This document shows, piece by piece, positions 55,045-64,000 of a DNA stretch of 64,000 nt (positions within the stretch are counted from its first letter, which is position 1; each line of letters begins with the position of its first letter). The DNA is from Halochromatium salexigens. Its GTDB lineage: Bacteria; Pseudomonadota; Gammaproteobacteria; Chromatiales; Chromatiaceae. The stretch lies in assembly GCF_016653295.1 (NCBI RefSeq), contig NZ_NHSF01000070.1, positions 62,001-126,000 on the forward strand, in the 5' to 3' direction. The notes under the pieces were generated by a model. That model saw only the letters and a program-made list of their open reading frames with translations, searched no databases and was not told the origin of the DNA. The translations under genes and the position numbers were made by a program.

Positions 55045-57027
55045 TTGGCGATCGTTCAAGTGGCCGTGGCCGCCCCCTTAGCCGAGGTCTTCGACTACCT
55101 GCTCCCCTCGCAGGAAGCGGACTGCGCGCTTGGTCAGCGCGTGCTGGTGCCCTTTGGCCGCAGCCGCCGCGTCGGCATGATCGTCGCCCGCAAGGAGCGC
55201 TCGTCGATCGCGCCCGAACGGCTCAAAGCGATCGAGTGCTGCCTCGACCGGGAACCGCTGCTCGGCGCCGAGGATCTCGCGCTGATTCGCTGGGCCGCCG
55301 ACTACTATCGGTGCCCGCCGGGCGAGGCCATCTTCAGCGCCCTGCCCGCGCGCCTGCGCCGGCCGGTGCCAAGTGCTCCCGCGCCAAGCGATGATGCTGT
55401 GCCCTTTGAACCCGCGCCCAGCCCGACACTCAACGCCGAGCAGCAAGCCGCCATCGCCGCCGTCCACGAGGCGCAAGGCTTCCAGTGTTTCCTCTTGGAT
55501 GGGGTCACCGGCAGCGGCAAGACCGAGGTCTATATCCGCCTCATCAGCGCGGCGCTGGAGCGCGGCCGGCAGGTGTTGGTGTTGGTGCCCGAGATCGGCC
55601 TCACGCCGCAGCTCGCCGAGCGCTTCGCGCAACGCCTCGACACCGAACGCGTGGTGCTGCACTCCGGGCTCACCGAGCGCGAGCGCGAGCGCGGCTGGCA
55701 ACGCGCCGCGCGCGGGCAGGCGCGGCTGATCCTCGGCACCCGCTCGGCGATCTTCACGCCCCTGCCAGACCTGGGGCTGGTGATCGTCGACGAGGAGCAC
55801 GATGTCTCGCTCAAGCAGCAGGATGGTTTCCGTTACTCGGCGCGCGATCTGGCCGTGCGCCGCGCCCAGATCCGCGATTGCCCGGTGCTACTGGGCTCGG
55901 CGACCCCTTCGCTGGAGACGCTGCGCAATGCCGAGCGCGGGCGTTATCGGCATCTGCATCTGCGCCGGCGCGCCGGTGGCGCCGAACCGCCACGCTTCCT
56001 CGTCGTCGATGTGCGCTCGCAGCACCTGATCACCGGTCTCTCGCATGCGTTGCTGACGCGCATGACGACGGTGATCGAGGCCGGCAATCAGGTCCTGCTG
56101 TTCCTCAACCGTCGCGGTTTCGCGCCGGTGCTCACCTGTCACGACTGCGGTTGGATCAGCGTCTGCCTGCACTGTGACGCGCGCATGACGCTGCACCGCG
56201 ATCGCGGCCTGCTGATCTGCCATCACTGCGGTGATCAACGCACCTTGCCGGTGCATTGTCCCGAGTGCGAATCGCCCGATCTGCGCCCGCTCGGGCAAGG
56301 CACCGAACGGGTCGAGGATAGCCTGCGGCAGCGCTTCCCCGGCATTCCGCTGGCGCGCATCGATCGCGACAGCACGCGCCGCAAGGGGGATCTCGAGCGC
56401 CTGCTCGCCGCCGCGCGTGAGGGTGCCTATCCGCTCCTGCTCGGCACGCAGATGCTGGCCAAGGGCCATCACCTGCCCGGCGTGACCCTGGTCGGCATCC
56501 TCGACCTCGACCATGGACTCTATGGCAGTGATTTTCGCGCCACCGAGCGCATGGCCCAACTCCTGATCCAGGTCGCTGGCCGGGCCGGGCGCGCCGAGCA
56601 GCCGGGCACGGTGATGCTGCAGACGCGCCATCCCGATCATCCGCTGCTGATCCGATTACTGCGCCAGGGGTATGGCGCCTTCGCCGATGCCGCGCTGGCC
56701 GAGCGGGCCGAAGCCGCGCTGCCGCCGTTCAGCTTTCAGGCCCTGGTGCGCGCCGATAGCCGAGTCGCGCAACGGGCGCTCGATTTCCTGCGCGAGGCGC
56801 GCGCGCGGGTGCTGGCGCTCGACGCCGGGCCAGTGCAGGTCTGGGGGCCGGCGCCGGCGAGCATGGAGCGCCGCGCCGGGCGCTTCCGTGCCCAACTGCT
56901 GCTGCAGTGTGCTCAGCGCGCACCACTGCATGCACTGATCGATCGCTTACTGCCCAGCCTGCGCGCCCTGTCGAACACGCGCACAGTGCGTTGGAGTCTC
57001 GATATCGATCCGCAAGAGAGTCTTTGA
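55045..57027 (+). CDS. priA: Primosomal protein N' (PriA helicase), short form
   Basis: PriA restarts collapsed replication forks by unwinding and by recruiting the replisome. The 660-residue protein has the 3' DNA-end-binding domain (residues 1-105), Walker A GVTGSGKTEVY at 153, DEEHDVSLKQQ, the eight-cysteine zinc region (CHDCGWISVCLHC through CHHCGDQ to CPECES) and helicase lobe 2 with GTQMLAKGHHLPG and QVAGRAGRAEQPG. Walker A lies about 70 residues earlier than in E. coli PriA, where a winged-helix domain sits. Here only a Pro/Ala-rich linker (107-127) is present. TTG start with AAGGAG 8 bases upstream. Confidence 0.93.
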   Translation: MAIVQVAVAAPLAEVFDYLLPSQEADCALGQRVLVPFGRSRRVGMIVARKERSSIAPERLKAIECCLDREPLLGAEDLALIRWAADYYRCPPGEAIFSALPARLRRPVPSAPAPSDDAVPFEPAPSPTLNAEQQAAIAAVHEAQGFQCFLLDGVTGSGKTEVYIRLISAALERGRQVLVLVPEIGLTPQLAERFAQRLDTERVVLHSGLTERERERGWQRAARGQARLILGTRSAIFTPLPDLGLVIVDEEHDVSLKQQDGFRYSARDLAVRRAQIRDCPVLLGSATPSLETLRNAERGRYRHLHLRRRAGGAEPPRFLVVDVRSQHLITGLSHALLTRMTTVIEAGNQVLLFLNRRGFAPVLTCHDCGWISVCLHCDARMTLHRDRGLLICHHCGDQRTLPVHCPECESPDLRPLGQGTERVEDSLRQRFPGIPLARIDRDSTRRKGDLERLLAAAREGAYPLLLGTQMLAKGHHLPGVTLVGILDLDHGLYGSDFRATERMAQLLIQVAGRAGRAEQPGTVMLQTRHPDHPLLIRLLRQGYGAFADAALAERAEAALPPFSFQALVRADSRVAQRALDFLREARARVLALDAGPVQVWGPAPASMERRAGRFRAQLLLQCAQRAPLHALIDRLLPSLRALSNTRTVRWSLDIDPQESL

Positions 57028-57133
57028 AAACGACAGGCTCGAACCCATACGCCACCGCCCTTTCAGGCGCCCTTTCGGAACCGGGGCCCGCAAGGGATAA
57101 TCCCCTCCCGATCATCGACCTCAGCTCGACCAG

Positions 57134-57892
57134 ATGCCCACTGCTCGCCCAACCAACACGCCCTCATCGAACAGCGTCGGGATCAGACTCCTCAGCCTGC
57201 TGTTCTTCATCCTCTACAATCTCATTGGCATCATCCACAGCCTGCTCTCGCTCGCCGTTGCCCCCTTGCAAAGCTTCGAGCAGCGCTATTGGTTCGTGAA
57301 CCTATGGTCGCGGGCCACCATGTGGCTGTTGCAGCACTTGAACGGGGTCAAGATCGAGGTCGAAGGTCTCGAACACCTCCCCAAGGACCGCCCCCTGGTG
57401 GTGATGTGCAACCATCAAAGCCAATGGGAGACCTTCTATCTGCAATTGCTCATCTCGCCGCAGGCCACCATCCTCAAGCGAGAACTCTTGTGGGTGCCGT
57501 TCTTTGGTTGGGCGCTGGCCCTGTTGAAGCCCATCGCAATCGATCGCTCCAAGGGCTCGCAAGCGCTCAAGACCCTGCTGCGCGTTGGCCAGCAGCGCCT
57601 CGAGGACGGCATCAGCGTGGTCATCTATCCGGAGGGAACGCGGCAACCGGCGGGCACCATTGGTCATTTCAATGTCGGTGGCGCCATGCTCGCCGCGCGC
57701 GCCGGCATCGAAGTGCTGCCGATCGCCCACAACAGCGGCGACTGCTGGCCCAGCCGCTCGTTGCTGCGGCTGCCCGGTACCATCCGCTTGCGCATCGGAG
57801 AGCCGCTCGCGGTCGCCGGCAAGTCGCCGAAACAGATCACCGCCGAGGCCAAGACCTGGATCCAGCAGCATTATCCCGGCACATTGCGTTAG
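57134..57892 (+). CDS. plsC: 1-acyl-sn-glycerol-3-phosphate acyltransferase
   Basis: PlsC acylates lysophosphatidate to phosphatidate in membrane lipid synthesis. The 252-residue protein has an N-terminal membrane helix ([20 protein letters not shown], about 19-39) and the LPLAT motifs: [12 protein letters not shown] (the HX4D box has Glu instead of Asp, a variant seen in related proteobacterial enzymes), [24 protein letters not shown] and [11 protein letters not shown]. Its 3' end overlaps the convergent YaiI-family gene by 4 bases. Confidence 0.9.
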   Translation: MPTARPTNTPSSNSVGIRLLSLLFFILYNLIGIIHSLLSLAVAPLQSFEQRYWFVNLWSRATMWLLQHLNGVKIEVEGLEHLPKDRPLVVMCNHQSQWETFYLQLLISPQATILKRELLWVPFFGWALALLKPIAIDRSKGSQALKTLLRVGQQRLEDGISVVIYPEGTRQPAGTIGHFNVGGAMLAARAGIEVLPIAHNSGDCWPSRSLLRLPGTIRLRIGEPLAVAGKSPKQITAEAKTWIQQHYPGTLR

Positions 57893-58356
57893 GGCGACTC
57901 GGGCGCGTCGCGAGCAGCGCGCGCCAAGAGGCGATCGAGTGCGTTGGCGAATGCCTGACGATCCGCCTGGCTAAAGGCCGGCGGCCCGCCGGTCTCCAGG
58001 CCGCTGGCGCGCATGGTCTCGAGGAAGTCGCGCATATTCAGGCGCTGGCGCACGGTCTCCGGCGTGAAGGCCTCGCCGCGTGGACTCAGTACCTGGCAGC
58101 CCTTGGCGACCAGCTCGGCCGCCAGCGGGATATCCGAGGTGATCGCCAGATCACCGGCCTGCGCCTGAGCGACGATGTAGTCATCGGCGACATCGAAACC
58201 GGCACCCACCCGCACGCTCCTGATCCGCGCCGAGGACGGCACCTGCAACGGCTGGTTGGCGACCAACGTGAGCGCAATGCCCACCCGCTCCGCGGCGCGA
58301 TAGAGAATCGCCTTGACCGGATTCGGCGTGGCATCGGCATCGACCCAGATCTGCAT
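57889..58356 (-). CDS. YaiI/YqxD family protein (UPF0178, DUF188)
   Basis: The 155-residue protein (from [15 protein letters not shown]) matches the DUF188/UPF0178 family, thought to have a PIN-like nuclease-related fold. Family landmarks are the N-terminal [37 protein letters not shown] and the MRDFLETMR segment followed by [19 protein letters not shown]. The cysteine usual in the first motif is Thr here. Biochemical function of the family is not known. Confidence 0.88.
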   Translation of the reverse strand: MQIWVDADATPNPVKAILYRAAERVGIALTLVANQPLQVPSSARIRSVRVGAGFDVADDYIVAQAQAGDLAITSDIPLAAELVAKGCQVLSPRGEAFTPETVRQRLNMRDFLETMRASGLETGGPPAFSQADRQAFANALDRLLARAARDAPESP

Positions 58357-58536
58357 ACCCTCAGCTCCCATACTCCCACCCTATGCCCCATGCTGTGACC
58401 GGCGCTCGACGATTCTTCTCAGCCGAGCCGGCAAGCTGCGCTACACTGTGATGTTGTCCGACGTGCCAGCCCGCTCTCGCGCGGCTGCGCCCGCTGACCC
58501 GCCCATCCTCTCTCCCGCTCCTTAGGCCGTTCTTTC

Positions 58537-60321
58537 ATGTCCGACTCCGCTTCCACCCCGAGTTTCGCCGATCTCGGGCTGCCCCCTGCCTTACTCAGCG
58601 CGCTCGACGCCGTGGGCTACGAGACCCCCTCACCGATCCAGGCCGCGACCATCCCGCACCTGCTGGCCGGCAGTGATCTGCTCGGTCACGCCCCGACCGG
58701 CACCGGCAAGACCGCCGCGTTCGCGCTGCCCTTGCTGGCGCGCATCGATCTGGCCCAGCGCACGCCCCAGGTGCTGGTGCTCACACCGACCCGCGAGCTG
58801 GCCCTGCAGGTGGCCGAGGCCTGTCAGCGCTACGCCAGCGCGCTCGGGGGCTTCCAGGTGCTACCGATCTACGGCGGCTCCGATTATGGCGGCCAGATCC
58901 GCCAGCTCAAACGCGGCGTGCATCTGGTCGTCGGCACCCCAGGGCGCATCATGGACCACATGCGCAAGGGAACCCTGCGCCTCGATGCGCTGCAGGCGTT
59001 GGTGCTCGATGAGGCCGATGAGATGCTGCGCATGGGCTTCATCGACGATGTCGAGTGGATTCTGGAGCAGACCCCGGCGCAGCGCCAGATCGCGCTGTTC
59101 TCGGCCACGTTGCCGAGCCAGATCCAGCGCATCGCCCAGCGTCACCTGAACCAACCACAGTCGATCAGCATCGAGGCCGCCACCGCGACCGCCGAGACCA
59201 TTCGCCAGCGCTATTGGCTGGTGAGCGGGATGCACAAGCTCGACGCGCTCACCCGCATCCTCGAGGTCGAGCCCTTCGAGGGGCTGCTGCTGTTCGTGCG
59301 CACCAAGACCGCGACCACCGAACTCGCCACTCGCCTCGGCGCGCGCGGCTGGACCGCCGCAGCGCTCAACGGCGACATGCCCCAGCAGCAGCGCGAGCAG
59401 ATGGTCGATCAATTGCGCAGCGGTGCGCTCGATATCCTGGTCGCGACCGATGTCGCCGCGCGCGGGCTCGATGTCGAGCGCATCAGCCATGTCGTCAACT
59501 ACGACATCCCCTATGATACCGAGGCCTACATCCACCGCATCGGCCGCACCGGGCGCGCGGGGCGTACCGGCGAGGCGATCCTGTTCGTCGCCCCGCGCGA
59601 GCGGCGCATGCTTGCTGCCATCGAGCGCGCCACCCGCCAGCGCATCGAGCCGCTGACCCTGCCCTCGACCGAGACGGTCAACAACAAGCGCATCGCCGAC
59701 TTCAAGCAGCGCATCACCGATACCCTCGCCGCCGGCGAACTCGGCTTCATGCAGGGGCTGATCGAGCAGTATCAGGAAGAGCACGACGTGCCGGCGGTCG
59801 AGATCGCCGCCGCGCTGGCCAAGCTCTCGATCGGCGATCAGCCGCTGCTACTGACCGCGCCCGAACGACCCGAGCGCGAGCGCCCCGAGCGCGGTCGCGG
59901 TCCGCGCCGCGATGACGACGAGCGCCCGCGCCAGCAACGCCGGCCGCCGTCGAGCCCGGATCAGGGCATGGAGCGGTTCCGCATCGCCGTCGGCCACCGC
60001 AACGGCGTCAAGCCCGGCAACATCGTCGGCGCCATCGCCAACGAGGCGGGGCTTGATGCGCGCCATATCGGCCGCATCGATATCCACGAGGAGTTCAGCC
60101 TGGTCGACCTGCCCACCGGCATGCCGCGCGAGTTGCTGCAGGACCTGCGCAAGGTGCGCGTCTGCGGGCGCGCGCTCGACCTCACGCGCAGCGAGCCCGG
60201 CGCAGCGGGCGATGCGGAGCAAGGCACCGAGCGTCCGCAGCGACCAAAGGGACCGAGATCCGGCCCGCCCGGGGCCGATCGCGCCCGCCCGGCGAAGAAG
60301 CCTGCGAAGAAAAACAGATAA
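58537..60321 (+). CDS. deaD: DEAD-box RNA helicase, DeaD/CsdA-like
   Basis: The 594-residue protein has a full DEAD-box core: Q motif FADLGLPPALLSALDAVGYETPSPIQ, Walker A APTGTGKTAAF, PTRELALQVAEA, the variant VLDEADEMLRMGF, SATLPSQ, VATDVAARGLD and [15 protein letters not shown]-terminal RRM-like DbpA domain follows (about 480-560, FRIAVGHRNGVKPGNIVGAI ...), as in DeaD/CsdA. The tail is Pro/Arg/Lys-rich (RPKGPRSGPPGADRARPAKK). It should unwind structured RNA in ribosome assembly or cold adaptation. A second helicase gene follows on the same strand. Confidence 0.93.
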   Translation: MSDSASTPSFADLGLPPALLSALDAVGYETPSPIQAATIPHLLAGSDLLGHAPTGTGKTAAFALPLLARIDLAQRTPQVLVLTPTRELALQVAEACQRYASALGGFQVLPIYGGSDYGGQIRQLKRGVHLVVGTPGRIMDHMRKGTLRLDALQALVLDEADEMLRMGFIDDVEWILEQTPAQRQIALFSATLPSQIQRIAQRHLNQPQSISIEAATATAETIRQRYWLVSGMHKLDALTRILEVEPFEGLLLFVRTKTATTELATRLGARGWTAAALNGDMPQQQREQMVDQLRSGALDILVATDVAARGLDVERISHVVNYDIPYDTEAYIHRIGRTGRAGRTGEAILFVAPRERRMLAAIERATRQRIEPLTLPSTETVNNKRIADFKQRITDTLAAGELGFMQGLIEQYQEEHDVPAVEIAAALAKLSIGDQPLLLTAPERPERERPERGRGPRRDDDERPRQQRRPPSSPDQGMERFRIAVGHRNGVKPGNIVGAIANEAGLDARHIGRIDIHEEFSLVDLPTGMPRELLQDLRKVRVCGRALDLTRSEPGAAGDAEQGTERPQRPKGPRSGPPGADRARPAKKPAKKNR

Positions 60322-60623
60322 CCAAGCTCGGTTTTGAGTTAGACTCTCACGCTTCGGGTGCCTGGACCGGTCGGCACCGCTCGCGACCATCCGCCATTGG
60401 CGGACGCGGTCGCCGAAAATCGCTTGGGCCGTTCGCCGCTCTCCTGCTCCGCCACCCTTCGAGGCAGCACTCCGCCATCGGCCCGAGGCCAATCGCGAGC
60501 TGCGCGAGAGCAGGGTTTTCGCTGACCCGCAAGCATCGCCGCTCAAGGCAACTCATTCATCCAGCCCGGACCGGCTCCCGCCTCGTTTGAGGACGGGAGG
60601 GCCCATCTGGAGTCCAAAATCGC
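60322..60623 (+). promoter_or_regulatory. Leader region of rhlE with two strong stem-loops
   Basis: The 302 bases between the helicase genes hold no gene. A long imperfect hairpin spans 60383-60413 (GCGACC ... TCCGCCATTGGCGGA ... GGTCGC), possibly terminating the deaD transcript. A second hairpin at 60575-60599 (CTCCCG-CCTC / GAGG-CGGGAG) lies 24 bases before the rhlE ATG and could mask or control its translation start. Confidence 0.5.
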
Positions 60624-62303
60624 ATGTCCTTCGACACCCTTGGCCTGTCGGCCGAACTCCTGCGCGCCGTTCGCGAGCAGGGCTACACCCAACCCACCCC
60701 GATCCAAATCAAGGCCATCCCGACCATCCTCGGTGGTGGCGACGTGATGGCGGCGGCGCAAACCGGCACCGGCAAGACCGCCGGCTTCACCCTGCCCCTG
60801 CTGCAGCGCCTGAGCACCCAGACTTCGCGCCGAAGCGCCGAACGATCCGCTGGCCAAGCGAGCGGCCAAGCAGGCAGACAGCCCGGCGGTCGAGCATCCG
60901 CCGGGGCGCGCCGCCCGATTCGCGCGCTGGTGCTGACCCCGACCCGCGAACTCGCGGCCCAGGTCCAGGAGAGCATCCAAACCTATGGCCAGTATCTGCC
61001 GCTGCGCTCGGCGGTGATCTTCGGCGGGGTCAAGATCAACCCGCAGATCGAGCAACTGCGCCGCGGCGTCGATATCCTGGTCGCCACGCCTGGGCGGCTG
61101 CTCGACCACGCCGGCCAAGGCACGGTCGACCTCTCCCAGGTCGAGACCCTGATCCTCGATGAAGCCGACCGCATGCTCGACATGGGCTTCGTCAACGACA
61201 TCAAGAAGGTGCTGGCACTGCTGCCGCCGAACCACGCGCGCCAGAACCTGCTGTTCTCGGCGACCTTCTCCGATGACATCAAGCGCCTTGCCGAGCGGCT
61301 GCTGAACAACCCCGAGCTGATCGAGGCCGCGCCGCGCAACACCACCGCCGAGCGCATCGATCAGGTGGTCTATCCGGTCGATCGCCATCGCAAGCGCGAG
61401 CTGCTGAGTCACATGATCGGCGCCAACGACTGGCGCCAGGTGCTGGTCTTCACCCGCACCAAGCATGGTGCCAACCGCCTTGCCGAACAGCTCGAGACCG
61501 ACGGTCTCAGCGCCGCCGCGATCCACGGCAACAAGAGCCAGGGTGCGCGTACCCGCGCGCTCGCCGGCTTCAAGAGCGGTGATGTGCGGGTACTGGTCGC
61601 CACCGACATCGCCGCGCGTGGGCTCGATATCGATCAGCTCCCGCATGTGGTCAACTACGAGCTGCCGAATGTGCCGGAAGACTATGTGCATCGGATCGGG
61701 CGCACCGGCCGCGCCGGACGCGAGGGCCAGGCCGTGTCGCTGGTCTGTGTCGATGAGCACCGACTGCTGCGCGACATCGAGCGTCTGCTCAAGCGCCAGG
61801 TGCCAAAGATCATCCAGCCTGGCTACGACCCGGACCCCAGCATCCCGCCGGAGCCGATCAAGAACGGCCGCGGTGGACCGCGTCCCGCCGGTGCGGGTGG
61901 CCGCAACGCCGCCGCTCCGGGGCAACGACCGCGCCGCGCGGGTGCCGGCAGCGGCAGAGCTGACGAGCAACGCGGCCAGGGTGGTCACGGCTCTGGTGGT
62001 CGCTACGCAGTCAGCGACGGCGATCGCAATGTGGCTAGTAACGGTGCTCAGGGTTCGCCCAACGGCCATCATCACCGTGCCGATGGCCAAGCTGGACGTC
62101 GCTCAGCGGGCAGTCAAACTGCTCAGCGAGCAGCGAATGGAGCCGCCCCCAGAGACGGCGCCCCCAGGCCCGGCTCCGCAGCCGCTAAACGCGGCCACGG
62201 ACGCCGCCAGGGGGCCGACACCAGCCGCCCGAGCACCCACCGCCATCAGAGACGGGGCCGCTCACAGGAGACGGCCGCGCTGCTCGGTGGACGCGACGAC
62301 TAA
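60624..62303 (+). CDS. rhlE: DEAD-box RNA helicase RhlE
   Basis: The 559-residue protein is a RhlE-type helicase: [27 protein letters not shown] at the Q motif, [90 protein letters not shown] and [13 protein letters not shown]. Residues 65-90 carry an unusual RS/Gly/Gln insertion between motif I and Ia. The C-terminal third is low-complexity Gly/Arg/Pro-rich, as is common for RNA-binding tails. It converges with the BREX-like genes. Confidence 0.92.
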   Translation: MSFDTLGLSAELLRAVREQGYTQPTPIQIKAIPTILGGGDVMAAAQTGTGKTAGFTLPLLQRLSTQTSRRSAERSAGQASGQAGRQPGGRASAGARRPIRALVLTPTRELAAQVQESIQTYGQYLPLRSAVIFGGVKINPQIEQLRRGVDILVATPGRLLDHAGQGTVDLSQVETLILDEADRMLDMGFVNDIKKVLALLPPNHARQNLLFSATFSDDIKRLAERLLNNPELIEAAPRNTTAERIDQVVYPVDRHRKRELLSHMIGANDWRQVLVFTRTKHGANRLAEQLETDGLSAAAIHGNKSQGARTRALAGFKSGDVRVLVATDIAARGLDIDQLPHVVNYELPNVPEDYVHRIGRTGRAGREGQAVSLVCVDEHRLLRDIERLLKRQVPKIIQPGYDPDPSIPPEPIKNGRGGPRPAGAGGRNAAAPGQRPRRAGAGSGRADEQRGQGGHGSGGRYAVSDGDRNVASNGAQGSPNGHHHRADGQAGRRSAGSQTAQRAANGAAPRDGAPRPGSAAAKRGHGRRQGADTSRPSTHRHQRRGRSQETAALLGGRDD

Positions 62304-62424
62304 GGCGGCTCAGCCTAGCCCGAACGGACGTATCCGAGTCACTCACTGAGCAAGCAAGCGCACTGAGCCAGGCTCGGTTGATGCGTTCGTCTTGCCACGG
62401 AACGGCGATCAGGGCGGCATCGAG

Positions 62425-63207
62425 TCAGGATGACGCGGGACCAGCCAAGCGCTGGCCCCGCGACAACAGCAACAAGTCCGCCTCCGAACCGTAACGCACC
62501 ACCTCCATCCGATCGCTCTGCTGAGCAATCACATCGCCACCCATCCATGGCAGTCGGAACGGGAACAACCCCGGGTTGGCCAGCAACAGACCTAGCTCCG
62601 CCTTCGCCTCGGGCATCGCATGCAAGGTCGCCTCGAACAGCAGCGCGCAAAGATCGGCATCGGGGATCGCCAACGGCGTGGTCAGTTCGTAGCATCCTCT
62701 AGACGCCGTATCGGCCAACACCCTCCAGGCGACGAAGGAGCGCACCACATAACGTCCATAGCGGCTCACGCTTTGCCGATCGCCATAATCTTCTCGCAAT
62801 CGGTTGAGGATCTGCGCCCAGGTGACCTGCTCCTGTAGCGCGAGTAACCGCCCGGTATGACGCGCGACCGACCACCAGAACGGATAGGCGGCAGAGATCA
62901 TCGCCCAATGCGCCGCGAGGCCGAGCGCTGGCTGCTCAGCCAAGACCAGCAGCAGCGCATCGCGAAGCCTGACGAGCGCCGGGTCCGGACTGACCCAGGT
63001 CCGCATCAGACAGTTCACGGCGAAGGCGCGACTTTGATCGCTCCGCATCCCCTCCTGGCCGCTCCCCCGCCGCTCAGCGAGATACTCGTGCAGATCCTCC
63101 CGGATGCGTTGCTTGTCCAGGCCCGCGAGCCTCAGATTGGCAGCCCGCTGCATCCATTCCAGCCGGATCGTCTGCTTGATGCCCAAGGCCGTATGCCGCT
63201 TGCCCAT
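62425..63207 (-). CDS. brxA: Possible BrxA-like helical protein downstream of pglZ
   Basis: The 260-residue protein (from MGKRHTALGIKQTI) is largely helical with no membrane segments. Its start ATG overlaps the pglZ stop as TGATG, so it is translationally coupled to a BREX phosphatase gene. In BREX type 3 operons, as I recall them, the last gene after pglZ is brxA (DUF1819, NusB-like). The pattern TIRLEWMQRAANLRLAGLDKQRIREDLHEYL and VSRYGRYVVRSFVAWRVLADTASRGCYEL fits that fold only loosely, and it is longer than classic BrxA. The family assignment is therefore an inference from position. An ORF extension to 63363 is rejected. Confidence 0.45.
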   Translation of the reverse strand: MGKRHTALGIKQTIRLEWMQRAANLRLAGLDKQRIREDLHEYLAERRGSGQEGMRSDQSRAFAVNCLMRTWVSPDPALVRLRDALLLVLAEQPALGLAAHWAMISAAYPFWWSVARHTGRLLALQEQVTWAQILNRLREDYGDRQSVSRYGRYVVRSFVAWRVLADTASRGCYELTTPLAIPDADLCALLFEATLHAMPEAKAELGLLLANPGLFPFRLPWMGGDVIAQQSDRMEVVRYGSEADLLLLSRGQRLAGPASS

Positions 63208-64000
63208 CAAGGTCGCCGCCGCGTCAGCTTCACCAAGGGCACCAAGACCTCCTCCAGCGCCATGCCGCCATGCGCGACCAGCTTTTCGCCAGCACTGACA
63301 AAGGCATCCTGACCGCAGGCGAGCAAGGGAAAATAGCCCGGCGGCAGACCGGCTGGCGTCCACGGCAGCGCGAAGTCAAAATCTTCGGCGACCTGAGCGC
63401 GCAGATCCGCGGTTGGATAGACGCGCGCCCGCTCACCGCGCGTCTCGGCGATCACCCCTTCCTGCGGTCGCCCCTTGCCGATGCACTCAACATTGCCATG
63501 ATCGGCGGTCAGCCAGACCTCGAAGCCGCGCTCGAGCAAGCGCGCGATCAGTGTTGTCAGAAAGCCGCCTTGGAGCCACTGCTGGATCTGGTTGTGCATC
63601 CCAGCCGCGCCCAACTGCATGCCATGCATGATCTCGTCGACCTTGTCCACCACCAGCCCGAGCACCCGCGTCTTACCATGGATCAGGGCGTCCAAACTCT
63701 GCAGGGCATCGCCGTCGCCCAAGCAGCGCTGATAGCCGACATCCAGACGCGAGAGTCCATGGCCCTCCCAGAACTGCTTCCACAGCGCCTCCTCACGATG
63801 CGTCGACTGGATCGAGCCGGGGAAATACAGTGGCGGCTTGCCGGCGAACAGGGCCTGCCGGGAGACCGAGGTCAAGGTTGGAATCCAGGCGAAGACCGCC
63901 GATTCGCGCAGCAAGAGCTCGGTGTCTTGCGCCTGCAGTGCCTGGCGGACCGTCACCCACTGATCCAGTGCCAGACCATCGACCAGGATCAACGCCAGCC
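63207..64000 (-). CDS. pglZ: PglZ-domain protein of a BREX-type defence system (5' part beyond window)
   Basis: The visible C-terminal 264 residues contain the alkaline-phosphatase-like PglZ fold: the metal-binding LILVDGLALDQW at the window edge, GLVVDKVDEIMHGMQLG, and VWLTADHGNVECIGKG with the second metal site. They end in GERARVYPTADLRAQVAEDF and VAHGGMALEEVLVPLVKLTRR, typical of BREX PglZ proteins. PglZ is needed for BREX phage resistance and methylation. The N-terminus and the rest of the operon (brxC, pglX and others) would lie to the right of this window. Confidence 0.85.
   Translation of the reverse strand, partial: LALILVDGLALDQWVTVRQALQAQDTELLLRESAVFAWIPTLTSVSRQALFAGKPPLYFPGSIQSTHREEALWKQFWEGHGLSRLDVGYQRCLGDGDALQSLDALIHGKTRVLGLVVDKVDEIMHGMQLGAAGMHNQIQQWLQGGFLTTLIARLLERGFEVWLTADHGNVECIGKGRPQEGVIAETRGERARVYPTADLRAQVAEDFDFALPWTPAGLPPGYFPLLACGQDAFVSAGEKLVAHGGMALEEVLVPLVKLTRRRP

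Overview
The window looks like the chromosome of an anaerobic purple sulfur bacterium (Chromatiaceae-like gammaproteobacterium). The base composition is GC-rich. Sox thiosulfate-oxidation genes occur together with a bacteriochlorophyll a / reaction-centre gene cluster and LH2-type antenna genes. No species can be named from sequence alone.

Layout. 1-4.1 kb: a sox locus (soxB cut by the left edge, soxX, and a soxA whose N-terminus looks like a fused SoxK) with a divergent periplasmic rhodanese (soxL-like). 4.2-6.6 kb: ppsA. 6.6-12.7 kb: a small ATPase relic and a giant CheB-CheR-PAS-kinase-REC-REC-Hpt hybrid. 13-31.4 kb: mostly housekeeping and accessory genes: a glutathionyl-hydroquinone reductase, a DHH phosphoesterase with an orphan AbrB-like fragment, a LuxR-type HTH protein, a DUF3127 OB-fold protein with an SSB-like tail, a GH13_18 sugar phosphorylase, a coupled CheY-CheC-diguanylate cyclase operon, an alpha/beta hydrolase, an SPP-like HAD phosphatase, galE, ygfX-like/mgtE, an rRNA methyltransferase, argE and tmcA.

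31.3-52.6 kb: the photosynthesis cluster. On the minus strand the order is bchF-bchN-bchB-bchH-bchL-bchM-lhaA-puhA-puhB-puhC-puhE, followed by a separate hemN-bchJ pair with a perfect FNR-type box upstream. On the plus strand are ppsR, bchG, bchP and a duplicated pucBA-pucBA antenna operon. Many genes overlap by 1-4 bases, which suggests translational coupling. PpsR/CrtJ-type TGT-N12-ACA sites lie over the puc promoter, and an inverted TGTCAA/TTGACA repeat lies in the bchF-ppsR divergent region. The aerobic cyclase gene acsF is absent from its usual place near puhE. With the O2-independent HemN, this points to a strictly anaerobic chlorophyll pathway.

52.7-64 kb: sixA, a fructosamine-kinase-like gene, an HNH nuclease, priA (apparently without its winged-helix domain), plsC, a YaiI-family gene and two DEAD-box helicases (deaD-like, rhlE). 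At the right edge is the end of a BREX-like phage-defence operon (pglZ and a possible brxA). I found no rRNA, tRNA, CRISPR array or intact insertion sequence.
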